A stretch of 64,000 nucleotides of DNA from Citromicrobium bathyomarinum (lineage in GTDB: Bacteria; Pseudomonadota; Alphaproteobacteria; Sphingomonadales; Sphingomonadaceae). Within the stretch, counting starts at the first letter, position 1. Every line of letters starts with the position of its first letter. Made by a program: the position numbers and the translations under genes. Below, one piece after another: positions 54,141-63,335 of the stretch. Below the pieces are notes generated by a model that saw nothing but the letters and a program-made list of their open reading frames with translations, ran no database searches and was not told where the DNA came from. The DNA lies in assembly GCF_021021475.1 (NCBI RefSeq), contig NZ_JAINWL010000001.1, positions 1 through 64,000 on the forward strand, given 5' to 3'.

Positions 54141-55157
54141 ATGGCCAGCAAACCCGCAGATCCCGCCCGCCGCATTCAAGGCACTCCCCGCGTCATCGTG
54201 ACCCGCGCACTGGTCCCTTCGGTGCAGGAGCGCATGGCGCAGCTGTTCGACTGCCGCTTCAACGAAAGCGATACGCCGCTTTCGCGCGAAGAGCTGATCG
54301 AGGCGATGCGCGATTGCGACGTGCTGGTGCCCACGGTGACCGACCGGATCGATGCCGAGATGCTCGAGGCGGGCGGCGAGCGGATGCGGCTGATCGCCAG
54401 CTTCGGCGCAGGAACGGATCATCTCGATCTGGCTGCTGCAGCCAAGCGCAAGATCACCGTCACCAACACGCCGAGCGTGTTTACCGAGGATACCGCCGAC
54501 CTGGCGATGGCGCTGATCATCGGCGTGCCCCGCCGGATGCGCGAAGGGATTGCGCTGGTGCGGCGCGGTGAATGGAGCGGCTGGGCGCCGACCGCGATGC
54601 TGGGCCGCAAGCTGGCGGGCAAGGTGCTGGGCATCGTCGGGATGGGCCGGATCGGCCAGGCCGTCGCCTATCGCGCCAAGGCCTTCGGGCTCGACATCGT
54701 CTATCACAACCGCAAGCGGCAGCCCGAAGCGGTCGAGCGGATGTTTGGCGCGACCTATGTCGAAACGCTGGGCGAACTGCTGGAGGCGGCCGACATCCTC
54801 ACCCTGCACTGCCCTTCCAACCCGCAGAGCCACCACATGATCGACCGGCAGGCGATAGGGCGGATGAAGGATGGTGCCTGCCTGATCAACACCGCGCGCG
54901 GCGATCTGGTCGACCAGGAAGCGCTGATCGAGGCGCTGGAAGCCGGGCGCCTCGCGGGCGCCGGGCTTGACGTGTACCCGGACGAACCCCGGGTCGACGA
55001 GCGGCTGATCCGCCACCCCAACGTGATGACCCTGCCCCATATCGGCTCCGCCACGCTCGAAGGGCGTGAGGATTCGGGTCACAAGGTGATTGCCAATATC
55101 CACATTTGGGCCGACGGGCACCGTCCGCCCGACCAGGTGCTCGACGCGCTGATCTGA
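54141..55157 (+). CDS. D-isomer-specific 2-hydroxyacid dehydrogenase (glyoxylate/hydroxypyruvate reductase-like)
   Basis: The 338-residue NAD(P)-dependent enzyme has the Rossmann motif KVLGIVGMGRIGQAVAYRAKAFG, catalytic Arg in NTARGDLVDQEALIEAL, Glu in GLDVYPDEP and His in LPHIGSAT. The substrate domain segments ASFGAGTDHLDL and FTEDTADLAMALII fit the glyoxylate reductase branch. The start at 54141 is uncertain because an in-frame TTG lies at 54114 and no strong ribosome site is visible. Confidence 0.92.
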   Translation: MASKPADPARRIQGTPRVIVTRALVPSVQERMAQLFDCRFNESDTPLSREELIEAMRDCDVLVPTVTDRIDAEMLEAGGERMRLIASFGAGTDHLDLAAAAKRKITVTNTPSVFTEDTADLAMALIIGVPRRMREGIALVRRGEWSGWAPTAMLGRKLAGKVLGIVGMGRIGQAVAYRAKAFGLDIVYHNRKRQPEAVERMFGATYVETLGELLEAADILTLHCPSNPQSHHMIDRQAIGRMKDGACLINTARGDLVDQEALIEALEAGRLAGAGLDVYPDEPRVDERLIRHPNVMTLPHIGSATLEGREDSGHKVIANIHIWADGHRPPDQVLDALI

Positions 55158-55278
55158 CCGCGCGCGGGAAAAGGTGAACCCCGGTTTACCAGTTATGCGC
55201 AAAAGCCGGGCTATAGGGTTTCGCGCCCGCGGCCGTCTGCCGACATTTGCGGGCTGACTTGCTGGAGACCCCACCCCG

Positions 55279-56580
55279 ATGACCAGATTCGTTTCCGCCA
55301 TGCTGCTGGCCGTGCTGCTCGCCAGCCCGGCCTTCGCACAGGACGCGGGCACTCTGGTGGAAAGCGATACCGGCGACACCGCGTGGATCCTTATCTCCTC
55401 CGCGCTCGTCCTGCTGATGACGCTGCCCGGCCTCGCGCTGTTCTACGGCGGACGGGTGCGGGCCAAGAACGTGCTGTCGGTCGCGCTGCAATGCGGCGCT
55501 GTCGCGGCGGTGATTTCGGTTCTGTGGGTGATGACCGGCTACACGCTCGCCTTCGGCGACATCGGCAATGGCTGGTTCGGCAATGGCCGCGCATGGATGC
55601 TGATCGAGCTGACCAATGTGCGTTACGGCACCACCGTGCCCGAAAGCGCCTTCGTGCTGTTCCAGATGGGCTTCGCGATCTTCGCCACCGCGCTGATGGT
55701 CGGCGCGTGGGCGGAGCGTGCACGCCTTGGCTGGGTCGTGCTGTTCTGCGCCGCTTGGAGCCTGATCGTCTACGCTCCCGTCGCGCACTGGGTGTGGGGC
55801 GGCGGCTGGCTCGTCAGCACTTTCGGCACGATGGATTTTGCAGGCGGACTGGTGGTCCACACCACCGCAGGCGTCTCCGCGCTGGTCGCGGCGGCGCTGA
55901 TCGGCCCGCGAGAAGGTTTTTCGGACAAGCCCATACTGCCCCACGCCCCCGTGCTGACCATGATCGGCGCCGCCCTGCTGTGGGTCGGCTGGTTCGGCCT
56001 CACCGGCGGCTCCGCCCTCTCGGCGACCGACGATGCGTCGAGCGCCATCATCAACACCCATCTCGCAGCCTGTGTTGCGGCGCTGGTGTGGCTGCTGATC
56101 GAGCGGATCGCGCTGGGCAAATGCACCACGATTGGCTGGGCGACCGGTGCGGTCGCGGGCCTCGCCACGATCACGCCCGCGGCGGGCTATATCGCACCGG
56201 GCGCGGCAATCCTGTTCGGCGCGCTCGCCCCGGTCGTTTGCTACGGCGCGCTGGTGCAGGTGCGAAAGTGGGGCATCGACGATACGCTGAGCGTGTTTGC
56301 GGTCCACGGCATGGGCGGAATGCTGGGCACGCTGCTGCTCGGCCTGTTCGTCTCCTACTCGCTCGGCGGCACGGGCTATCCTGCGGGGATGACCCCGGCC
56401 ACGCAGCTCGGCGCGCAGGCGATCGGGGTAGCTGCGGTCGCGGTGTGGAGCGCGGTGATGACCGGCATTCTCGCGCTGGTCATCGGCATCCTCATCCCCA
56501 TGCGGGTCAAGCGCAAGCGCGAGATCGAGGGGCTGGACATGACCAGCCATGGCGAGCGCGGCTGGTACTTCGCCGACTAG
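55279..56580 (+). CDS. amtB: Ammonium transporter
   Basis: The 433-residue Amt/Rh channel has a cleavable signal peptide (ending PAFAQDA, about residue 21) and 11 TM helices. The twin pore histidines are His194 (VVHTTAGVS) and His343 (FAVHGMGGM), and DFAGGLVVH is the Amt signature. The C-terminal tail KREIEGLDMTSHGERGWYF is the conserved regulatory tail that contacts PII proteins, although no glnK gene lies next to it. GGAGA precedes the ATG. Its stop overlaps the convergent hydrolase stop. Confidence 0.97.
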   Translation: MTRFVSAMLLAVLLASPAFAQDAGTLVESDTGDTAWILISSALVLLMTLPGLALFYGGRVRAKNVLSVALQCGAVAAVISVLWVMTGYTLAFGDIGNGWFGNGRAWMLIELTNVRYGTTVPESAFVLFQMGFAIFATALMVGAWAERARLGWVVLFCAAWSLIVYAPVAHWVWGGGWLVSTFGTMDFAGGLVVHTTAGVSALVAAALIGPREGFSDKPILPHAPVLTMIGAALLWVGWFGLTGGSALSATDDASSAIINTHLAACVAALVWLLIERIALGKCTTIGWATGAVAGLATITPAAGYIAPGAAILFGALAPVVCYGALVQVRKWGIDDTLSVFAVHGMGGMLGTLLLGLFVSYSLGGTGYPAGMTPATQLGAQAIGVAAVAVWSAVMTGILALVIGILIPMRVKRKREIEGLDMTSHGERGWYFAD

Positions 56581-57320
56581 CGGCTTCGCGGCAGTTCCTC
56601 GCCGAGGATATCGAGGATCCGCTCGATCGAGGCGCGGCTGGCGGAAAACTCGAAATGCCGCTCGGGCACTTCGATCGCGCGGTCGCACTCGCCCTCTTCC
56701 CCACGTGAACAGGCGGGCGCGATGATCCCGTCGCGCGGCGACCAGATCGCGATCGTGCGCACCGGCGGCTTCTGCCGGGGGTCGTCGGAAATCGGCGGAT
56801 TGTCGACCTTGTGGTCGTTGAGTGCCTCGTACAGCCGCCACGCGTTATTAGCCCGCCGGTCGCCCGAAAAGGGCGTGCCCAGCGTCATCACCAGCGCGAC
56901 CTTGTGCGGATGGCGCTGCGCCAGCACGCGGGCATAGAGGCCGCCCAGACTGATCCCGATCAGCGCCACCGGCTGACCGGTTTCGCGCCATATCTGGTCC
57001 AGCCGCGCCTCGGCCCGGTCGAAGAAGGCCTGGGTGATGCCGGTCATCATCGCGCTGATCCGCGCAGGGTATGCGTCGTAGCCCGCCGCATCGAGCGTGC
57101 GCCGCATCAGCGAAGTCGCGCCGTCGTTCGACATGATCCCGGGGATGACCAGGACGGGAGGACGCGGGCCTTCACGCTCTACCGGTCGCACATGCTCCGG
57201 CAGCCGGACCCGGCGCACCGGGCTCGACCATATCTTGGGCAGGTTCGGCAGTTCGCGCAGCCAATAGCCGAAAGGCGGTGCCAGATGGTCGTCTCGCAGC
57301 GCGTCTTTCGGCTGGGGCAT
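56577..57320 (-). CDS. Alpha/beta hydrolase (esterase/lipase-like)
   Basis: The 247-residue hydrolase has PVLVIPGIMSNDGAT at the oxyanion position, nucleophile Ser in LIGISLGGLYARVLA (GxSxG as GISLGG), Asp in SPRDGIIAP and a His in PERHFEF. IPGIMSN and the GISLGGLYAR context are lipase/PGAP1-like. Substrate unknown. It ends on the CTAG shared with the amtB stop and lies 4 bases after the flavoprotein gene on the same strand. Confidence 0.85.
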   Translation of the reverse strand: MPQPKDALRDDHLAPPFGYWLRELPNLPKIWSSPVRRVRLPEHVRPVEREGPRPPVLVIPGIMSNDGATSLMRRTLDAAGYDAYPARISAMMTGITQAFFDRAEARLDQIWRETGQPVALIGISLGGLYARVLAQRHPHKVALVMTLGTPFSGDRRANNAWRLYEALNDHKVDNPPISDDPRQKPPVRTIAIWSPRDGIIAPACSRGEEGECDRAIEVPERHFEFSASRASIERILDILGEELPRSR

Positions 57321-57324
57321 TGCG

Positions 57325-58734
57325 TCAGTCTCCGGTCAGAATACGCTCCACCAACTGCTTCACCGACGGGGTGAAGTTGTTGGAATAGAACGGGTCCTGC
57401 TTGAAGCGGTACGCGGCGTGACCGGCGAAGGCGAGGTTCTCGTCCGGATCGCCGCCATGCGCGATATCCTGCAGCGTCTTCTGAATGCAGAAGCTGCGCG
57501 GATCGGCGAGACGGCCGGTGGTGTGATCGTCGTGATCCTTCCAGCTCGAAAACTGGCAGTGCGACAGGCAGCCCATGCAGCCCTGCTGGTCGGCACGGAT
57601 CTGCTCGGCGCTTTCGGGGGTCACAAACACCACCGTGTTGTCCGGCGTCTTCAGCGCCTCGGTAAAGCCTTCGTGCATCCACGCCTGCGCCTTGCGCTGG
57701 TCGCCGGGGTGGACGAAGAAATACTTGGCCTTGCCGTGATCGGAGAGCGGGATGGTCCCCTCTTCCTCATCACGCTTGAAGATCGGGATCTGCCGTTCGG
57801 AGCGGTGCATGAGGTCGTAGAGGAACGGCGTCTTGACCGCGCTGGAATAGAATCCGGTCGGGCTGAACTTGTGCAGCAGCACGTCGCCCGGCTCGATCGT
57901 GCGCAGCATGTCTTTCCACACCTGCGGGATCGGGCTTTCTTCGGTCAGCAGCGGGCGCGTGCCGAACTGGAACGCGATCTTGCCCAGCTCGGGATTGTCG
58001 ATCCACTCTTCCCACTCGCGCAGGAACCACACGCCGCCAGCCATCACGATGGCGGTGTCTTCCGACACGCCTTCCTTGCGCATCGTTTCGCGCAGTGCCT
58101 TCACGCGCGGATAGGGATCTTCCGGCTTGGTCGGATCTTCGGCGTTGGACAGGCCGTTGTGCCCGCCCGCCAGCCACGGGTCTTCGTAGACCACCGCCGC
58201 CAGCAGGTCCGGCACCTTGGAATAGCTGCGCTTCCACAGCGCGCGGAAGGCCCGCGCGGAGCTGACGATCGGCAGGTAATGCACGTTGTAGCGTGCGGCG
58301 ATCTCAGCCAGCTTGTAGGGCATGCCCGCACCGCAGGTGACGCCGGTAATCTTGTCGGCGCAATTATCCAGCACGCCTTCCAGCACCTGCTGTGCGCCGC
58401 CCTGTTCCCACAGGACGTTGATGTTGATCGCGCCCTTGCCGTCGGCGATTTCGTAAGCACGATTAACCTGCTCGGTCGCACCATCGATGGCGTAGCGGAC
58501 CAGCTGTTCGAACCGTTCTTTGCGGGTCGCCTGCGGGTAGACCTGCGGGATCGGATTGCCGTCCTCGTCATAGGTATCCGCGTTCACGGCCGACACGGTG
58601 CCGATGCCGCCCGCGGCGGCCCATGCGCCCGAGCTTGCGTGATTGGTCGCCGAAACGCCCTTCCCGCCTTCGATCAGCGGCCACACCTCGCGACCGCCGT
58701 ACTGGATGGGTCGCAGTCCTTTAAATGCCATCAA
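57325..58734 (-). CDS. Nitronate monooxygenase-family flavoprotein with C-terminal cysteine cluster
   Basis: The 469-residue protein has the nitronate monooxygenase/FMN-dependent oxidoreductase barrel: GKGVSATNHASSGAWAAAGGIGTVS at the N-terminus, GVTCGAGMPYKLAEIA, and DTAIVMAGGVWFLREW with AFQFGTRPLLTEESP near the FMN site. After about residue 370 there is an added region with Cys386, Cys389 and Cys393 (CMGCLSHC) and Cys416, which could bind a metal or Fe-S cluster. Ordinary members end near residue 320-370. ATG at 58734 or 58731. Downstream hydrolase is probably cotranscribed. Confidence 0.8.
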   Translation of the reverse strand: MMAFKGLRPIQYGGREVWPLIEGGKGVSATNHASSGAWAAAGGIGTVSAVNADTYDEDGNPIPQVYPQATRKERFEQLVRYAIDGATEQVNRAYEIADGKGAININVLWEQGGAQQVLEGVLDNCADKITGVTCGAGMPYKLAEIAARYNVHYLPIVSSARAFRALWKRSYSKVPDLLAAVVYEDPWLAGGHNGLSNAEDPTKPEDPYPRVKALRETMRKEGVSEDTAIVMAGGVWFLREWEEWIDNPELGKIAFQFGTRPLLTEESPIPQVWKDMLRTIEPGDVLLHKFSPTGFYSSAVKTPFLYDLMHRSERQIPIFKRDEEEGTIPLSDHGKAKYFFVHPGDQRKAQAWMHEGFTEALKTPDNTVVFVTPESAEQIRADQQGCMGCLSHCQFSSWKDHDDHTTGRLADPRSFCIQKTLQDIAHGGDPDENLAFAGHAAYRFKQDPFYSNNFTPSVKQLVERILTGD

Positions 58735-58762
58735 ACTTCCAATTAATCAGCTGGGCGCGCCT

Positions 58763-59524
58763 TTACCCATTGGCTTGGCCATTATCGGCATCGGACGCGC
58801 TTTTCTGCCCGGTACAGGGCACGATGTCCTTTGGGTCGGGCCTTGTAGCGCCGCGAGAGAATTGTGCAAAGTATCCCGCAAGTTCGGGTGCCTGCTCGAT
58901 CCGGTCGAGCCGGTAGCCGACCCGTTCGAATTCGCAGGCGAGCAAGGCGGGGGGAATGCCGTGGCGGTCGGTCGGGCGGTCGATATCGACCACGATCACC
59001 TTGCCGCCGTCTTCGAGCGAGGGCCACAGCCGCCACAGGAAGGCGTAGGGCTCTGCCACCTCGTGATACATGTGGACCATGAAGACGCGGTTGAAGCTGT
59101 CTTCGGGCAGGCGCGGATCGTCCTGCGCGCCAGCCTTGATCGAGACATTGTCGAGCCGTTCGCGCTCGACCCGGCGGCCCAGCCGCTCCAGCGCGCCGCG
59201 ATCGATATCCTGCGCCAGCACGCGGCCATGCTCGCCCACGCGCTCCGCCAGCCGGACCGTGTAATAGCCCTCGCCCGCGCCGATATCGGCCACCGTCATG
59301 CCCGGCTCGATCGAGGCCATGTCCATCACCTTGCGCGCCTCGCCCTGGCTGTCTCGCGTTTCCTCATCGGAGAACGCGTTCGCGCCGAGGTTGGAGACGG
59401 GGCGATCGGGTAACGGAAAAGCCCGCGCGGTTTCAGGCCGCTGCGCCCCTTCGGAAGAAGAGCCGCAGGCCGCAAGCGCGAGCGTGGTGCATGCCAACAG
59501 GGAAAATGCCGTGCGTGCCATCAT
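58763..59524 (-). CDS. Lipoprotein with class I SAM-methyltransferase fold
   Basis: With start at 59524 the product is 253 residues. It has a lipoprotein signal (TAFSLLACTTLALAACGSSS, lipid Cys about 20). The domain then has the SAM-binding motif VADIGAGEGYYTVRLAERVG, motif II DIDRGALERL and VIVVDIDRPTDRHGI, as in methyltransferases. SAM is not known to be available in the periplasm, so the exported location is puzzling. Alternatives are that it is inactive, binds another ligand, or the signal is not used. Such exported methyltransferases are found in Sphingomonadales. Confidence 0.8.
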   Translation of the reverse strand: MMARTAFSLLACTTLALAACGSSSEGAQRPETARAFPLPDRPVSNLGANAFSDEETRDSQGEARKVMDMASIEPGMTVADIGAGEGYYTVRLAERVGEHGRVLAQDIDRGALERLGRRVERERLDNVSIKAGAQDDPRLPEDSFNRVFMVHMYHEVAEPYAFLWRLWPSLEDGGKVIVVDIDRPTDRHGIPPALLACEFERVGYRLDRIEQAPELAGYFAQFSRGATRPDPKDIVPCTGQKSASDADNGQANG

Positions 59525-59573
59525 CGGGCGGCACTTAACCGCGCATGCCAGACTTGGCAAAGCGGCTTTTGCC

Positions 59574-60701
59574 CTATTCGACGTCTTCCACCTCGACCGC
59601 CTCGCCCGTCACCCGCTGCGCGAGCGCGGCAGAGATGAACGGGTCGATCGCGCCGTCGAGCACGTCGCCCGGTGCGGTAGAGGTTTCGCCCGTGCGCAGG
59701 TCCTTGACCAGCTGATAGGGCTGGAGGACATAGCTGCGGATCTGGTGGCCCCAGCCGATCTCGGTCTTCTCGGCATATTCGCCCGAGGCCGCCGCCTCGC
59801 GCTCGGCCATCTCACGCTCGAACAGGCGCGCCTTGAGCATGCTCATCGCGGTCGCCCGGTTCTTGTGCTGGCTGCGGTCGTTCTGGCTGGCCACGACGAT
59901 ACCGGTCGGCTGGTGGGTGATGCGAACCGCGGAATCAGTCGTGTTGACGTGCTGCCCGCCCGCGCCCGACGCGCGGTAGGTATCGATCTTGAGGTCGCTC
60001 TCGTTGATTTCGATCTCGATATCGTCGTCGATCACCGGATAGACCCAGACCGAGCTGAAAGAGGTGTGCCGCCGCGCGCTCGAATCGTAGGGGCTGATCC
60101 GCACAAGCCGGTGCACGCCGCTTTCGGTCTTGGCATAGCCATAGGCGTTCTCGCCCTTGATATGCAGCGTGACCGACTTGATCCCGGCCTGCTCGCCCGA
60201 CTGGTATTCGACAGTCTCGACCTTGAAACCGCGCTTTTCAGCCCAGCGGACATACATCCGCATCAGCATTTCGGCCCAGTCCTGGCTTTCGGTGCCACCG
60301 GCCCCGGCGTGAACTTCGAGATAGGCGTCGTTGGCATCCGCCTCGCCCGAGAGCAGCGCCTGAACCTTGTCGGCATCGGCGCGCGCGGCGAGCTTTTCGA
60401 GACTGGCGAGCCCCTCGTTCGCGATATCGTCGTCGCCCTCCGCCTCCCCGAGTTCGACGAACTCGATCGCGTCGGCCATTTCGGACGAGATGGTGTTGAC
60501 CGTGCCGATCGCGCTTTCGAGCCGCTTCTGCTCGCGCATGATCGCCTGTGCCTGCTTGGGATCGTCCCACAGGGTCGGGTCCTCGACCCGCGCGTTCAGC
60601 TCGTCCAGTTCGCGCAGCGCGCGCTCCCAGTCGAGCGACTGGCGCACCAGCGCCAGCGCGGCTTCGATCCGGTCGATATGGGCCTGCCCTTCGGCACGCA
60701 T
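59574..60701 (-). CDS. prfB: Peptide chain release factor 2
   Basis: The 375-residue factor ends translation at UAA and UGA. It has the catalytic GGQ (residues 248-250, [16 protein letters not shown]) and the stop-recognition tripeptide in [15 protein letters not shown] (203-205, SPY rather than SPF). No programmed +1 frameshift with an in-frame TGA occurs in the N-terminal region; the frame is continuous. The ATG at 60701 is taken as start because GTGGAG lies just upstream; a GTG at 60716 is less likely. Confidence 0.97.
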   Translation of the reverse strand: MRAEGQAHIDRIEAALALVRQSLDWERALRELDELNARVEDPTLWDDPKQAQAIMREQKRLESAIGTVNTISSEMADAIEFVELGEAEGDDDIANEGLASLEKLAARADADKVQALLSGEADANDAYLEVHAGAGGTESQDWAEMLMRMYVRWAEKRGFKVETVEYQSGEQAGIKSVTLHIKGENAYGYAKTESGVHRLVRISPYDSSARRHTSFSSVWVYPVIDDDIEIEINESDLKIDTYRASGAGGQHVNTTDSAVRITHQPTGIVVASQNDRSQHKNRATAMSMLKARLFEREMAEREAAASGEYAEKTEIGWGHQIRSYVLQPYQLVKDLRTGETSTAPGDVLDGAIDPFISAALAQRVTGEAVEVEDVE

Positions 60702-60769
60702 TGCTTTTTTCTCCACAGAAACGGGCAGGCAGCGCTAGGGACGCGCCGCGCCCATGGCAAGGCGCGGGA

Positions 60770-63262
60770 TCAGTAAATCCCGCCCTGTTCCTCGACGAAG
60801 CTCTCTGGCGGCTCCTCGCGCTCGGCCGCCAGCGCGGCTTCGTTCTTCGCCCTGCGGGCGCGGCGGATCAGGTCCAGAAACTCCTGCCGCTGGGCCGCGA
60901 TTTCGGATGCGCGGGTGGACCGTGGCGGTTCGGTATCGGGCTTGAACGCCTCCCAGATAACCGCTGCGTTATCATCGGTGCTGGCGGGTGCATCGAACAC
61001 CCGGCCACCGGTGCGCCGCTCGACCCGGACCATCCGCACGCCTGCCGGGGCGACCGGGGGATTGGCGCTCCACCGCTCGCGCGTTTCCTCGATGAAATCC
61101 TTCACGATCGGCGCTGCGATGGTGCCACCTTGCGCATAGCCGCCCATATTGCGCGGTCGGTCGAAGCCCAGATAGGTGCCGACCATCAGCTGCTGCGTAC
61201 CACCGATGAACCACACGTCCTTGGGCCCGGTGGTCGTCCCCGTCTTGCCAAACAGCGGCAGGCCGGTGCCGCGCAGCACCTTGGCGGTGCCGCGGCTAAC
61301 GACGCCTTCGAGGATGTGGGTGATCTGGAACGCGGTCCGCGCATCCATCACCTGCCGCCCCATCGGGCCGGGCCGGGGCATGGCCGAGCCATCCCACTCG
61401 GGCATGTTGCAGCCCTCGCACTCGCGCTGGTCGGCACGCCAGATCACCTTGCCACGACGATCCTGCACGTAATCGATCACGGTCGGATCGTTGAGCCGAC
61501 CATGATTGGCGAGGGTGGAGAAGGCGTTGGTCATCTTCTCGACCGTCGTCTCGCCCGCGCCCAGCGCGAAAGCGATGTAGGGTTCGTACGATCCAATCCC
61601 GACCCGCTCGTAGGTCTTGATCACATTGGGCATGCCCGCCTCGTTGGCGATATTGGCGGTCATCACGTTCTGCGAATTTTCGAGGCCGTAGCGCAGGGTA
61701 TAGGTCCCCGCGCGCCCACCGCGCACGCATTTCTGGCCGAGCTGTGCGCCCTGATAGGCGCAGAAACTGCTGTTATCGACCTGCGTCGCCGGGGTCATCC
61801 CGTTGTCCAGCCCGGTGGCGTAGACGAAGGGCTTTACCGTCGAGCCCGGCTGGCGGTTGGCCTGCGTGGCCCGGTTGAAGCTTTCCAGGCGGCTGTCCCA
61901 CCCGCCCTGCATCGCCATGATCCGACCGGTCTGCGGGTCTTCGACCACGATCCCGCCCGACGCATCGGGGATAACCGCCACCCGCCAGCCATTGCCCGAG
62001 GGGCGCACCGCGAGCACGTCCCCCTCCTTGAGCGAGCTTGGCGCACCGCTCAGCGTGGCGGTCTGCCCGTCGGAGAATACGATCTGGCCAGACCCGGTGA
62101 AGGCCGCGACCCGCCAGTCCTTGTAATTGATCCCGATATTCGCGCTTGCGAGCTGGCTGCCCAGATCGCCCTTGCTGGGGTCGAGCGTGGCGACCGGGCC
62201 GCTCCATCCGCGGCCGCCGTGATAGCGCAGCATTCCCTTGCGCAGCGCATCGCGCGCGGCCTGCTGGTATTCGAGGTCGAGCGAGGTGCGCACCCACAAG
62301 CCGCCTGCATAAACGCTGTTGGGCCCATCATCCGCCGTCTCGCCGAACCGGTCGAGCAGCTGGCGGCGGACCTCTTCGATGAAATAGCCCGCATCGGCAT
62401 TGCGGATCGAGGCCGCGCCCGAAGTCAGCCCGAGCGGCTTGGCCTTGGCGGCGGCGACATCGGCCTCGCTCGCCCAGCCATTCTCCGCCATCTTGTCGAG
62501 CACGTAGTTGCGGCGCGTGATCGCGAGCTCTTCGTACTTGGAGCGCCCGTAGCGTTCGGGCGCCTTGGGCAGGATCGAGAGGAACGCCATCTCATGCAGG
62601 TCGAGATCGCCGACATCCTTGTCGAAATAGGCGCGCGCCGCCGCCTGCACGCCGAAGCTGCGCCGGCCGAGCGGAATCTCGTTGAGATAGAGGGTGATGA
62701 TTTCCTGCTTGGTCAGCGTCTGTTCGATCCGCCGCGCGACCAGCATTTCCTTCAGCTTGCGGGTGATCGAATACTCATCGCTCAGCAGCACGTTCTTGGC
62801 GACCTGCTGGGTGATGGTCGACCCGCCGACCGCACGTTCGTCCGTCCCGGCCTTGCGCGCATAGTCGAGCACCGCGTTGAGCGTGCCGGTAATATCGACC
62901 CCGTTGTGCCGCCAGAAGGTCTCGTCCTCGGCGGCGAGGAATGCGTTGACCAGCGGACGCGGGAAATCGACGTAATCGAGCTGCACCCGCCGGTCGCGTG
63001 CATAGCTGCCAACGATCTCGCCATCGGCACCGCGTACCACGGTGGGCAGCGGCGTCTCGTAATCCTGCAGCGCGCTCGCATCGGGCAGGTCGCGTCCGAT
63101 CAGGAACCACGCGATCCCGACCAGCGCCAGAAAGGCGATCGTGCCATAGACGATCCAGCGGACCGCCCAGTTGTCCCGCCACGTCTGTTTGAACTCGGCG
63201 AAGGCGTCCTGCGATCCACGCTGGATCCGGTAACGGATATGTTCGACTGATAGCTCGGTCAT
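60770..63262 (-). CDS. mrcA: Penicillin-binding protein 1A (bifunctional transglycosylase/transpeptidase)
   Basis: The 830-residue class A PBP has one TM helix (about 35-55), then the GT51 domain with AAEDETFWRHNGVD (catalytic Glu about 112) and RAVGGSTITQQVAKN, then an OB-like insert. The transpeptidase domain has Ser474 in GSTVKPF, S530-Q-N and Lys673 in FGKTGTTTG. It polymerises and cross-links peptidoglycan in the periplasm. The last 80 residues are an acidic/basic tail outside the catalytic domains. prfB and the amidase gene flank it in a common Sphingomonadales order. Confidence 0.97.
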   Translation of the reverse strand: MTELSVEHIRYRIQRGSQDAFAEFKQTWRDNWAVRWIVYGTIAFLALVGIAWFLIGRDLPDASALQDYETPLPTVVRGADGEIVGSYARDRRVQLDYVDFPRPLVNAFLAAEDETFWRHNGVDITGTLNAVLDYARKAGTDERAVGGSTITQQVAKNVLLSDEYSITRKLKEMLVARRIEQTLTKQEIITLYLNEIPLGRRSFGVQAAARAYFDKDVGDLDLHEMAFLSILPKAPERYGRSKYEELAITRRNYVLDKMAENGWASEADVAAAKAKPLGLTSGAASIRNADAGYFIEEVRRQLLDRFGETADDGPNSVYAGGLWVRTSLDLEYQQAARDALRKGMLRYHGGRGWSGPVATLDPSKGDLGSQLASANIGINYKDWRVAAFTGSGQIVFSDGQTATLSGAPSSLKEGDVLAVRPSGNGWRVAVIPDASGGIVVEDPQTGRIMAMQGGWDSRLESFNRATQANRQPGSTVKPFVYATGLDNGMTPATQVDNSSFCAYQGAQLGQKCVRGGRAGTYTLRYGLENSQNVMTANIANEAGMPNVIKTYERVGIGSYEPYIAFALGAGETTVEKMTNAFSTLANHGRLNDPTVIDYVQDRRGKVIWRADQRECEGCNMPEWDGSAMPRPGPMGRQVMDARTAFQITHILEGVVSRGTAKVLRGTGLPLFGKTGTTTGPKDVWFIGGTQQLMVGTYLGFDRPRNMGGYAQGGTIAAPIVKDFIEETRERWSANPPVAPAGVRMVRVERRTGGRVFDAPASTDDNAAVIWEAFKPDTEPPRSTRASEIAAQRQEFLDLIRRARRAKNEAALAAEREEPPESFVEEQGGIY

Positions 63263-63335
63263 GATGCGGCAGCGCCCTTAGCACGCTCCTCGCGCAGACC
63301 GCCATAACCAATGGTGAACATTCGCACGGGGTCGT

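Noticed and set aside
55180-55270. TTTACC...TATAGG considered as an amtB promoter
   Set aside because: The spacer is 21 bases, too long for a sigma-70 promoter, and no NtrC or sigma-54 site is visible.
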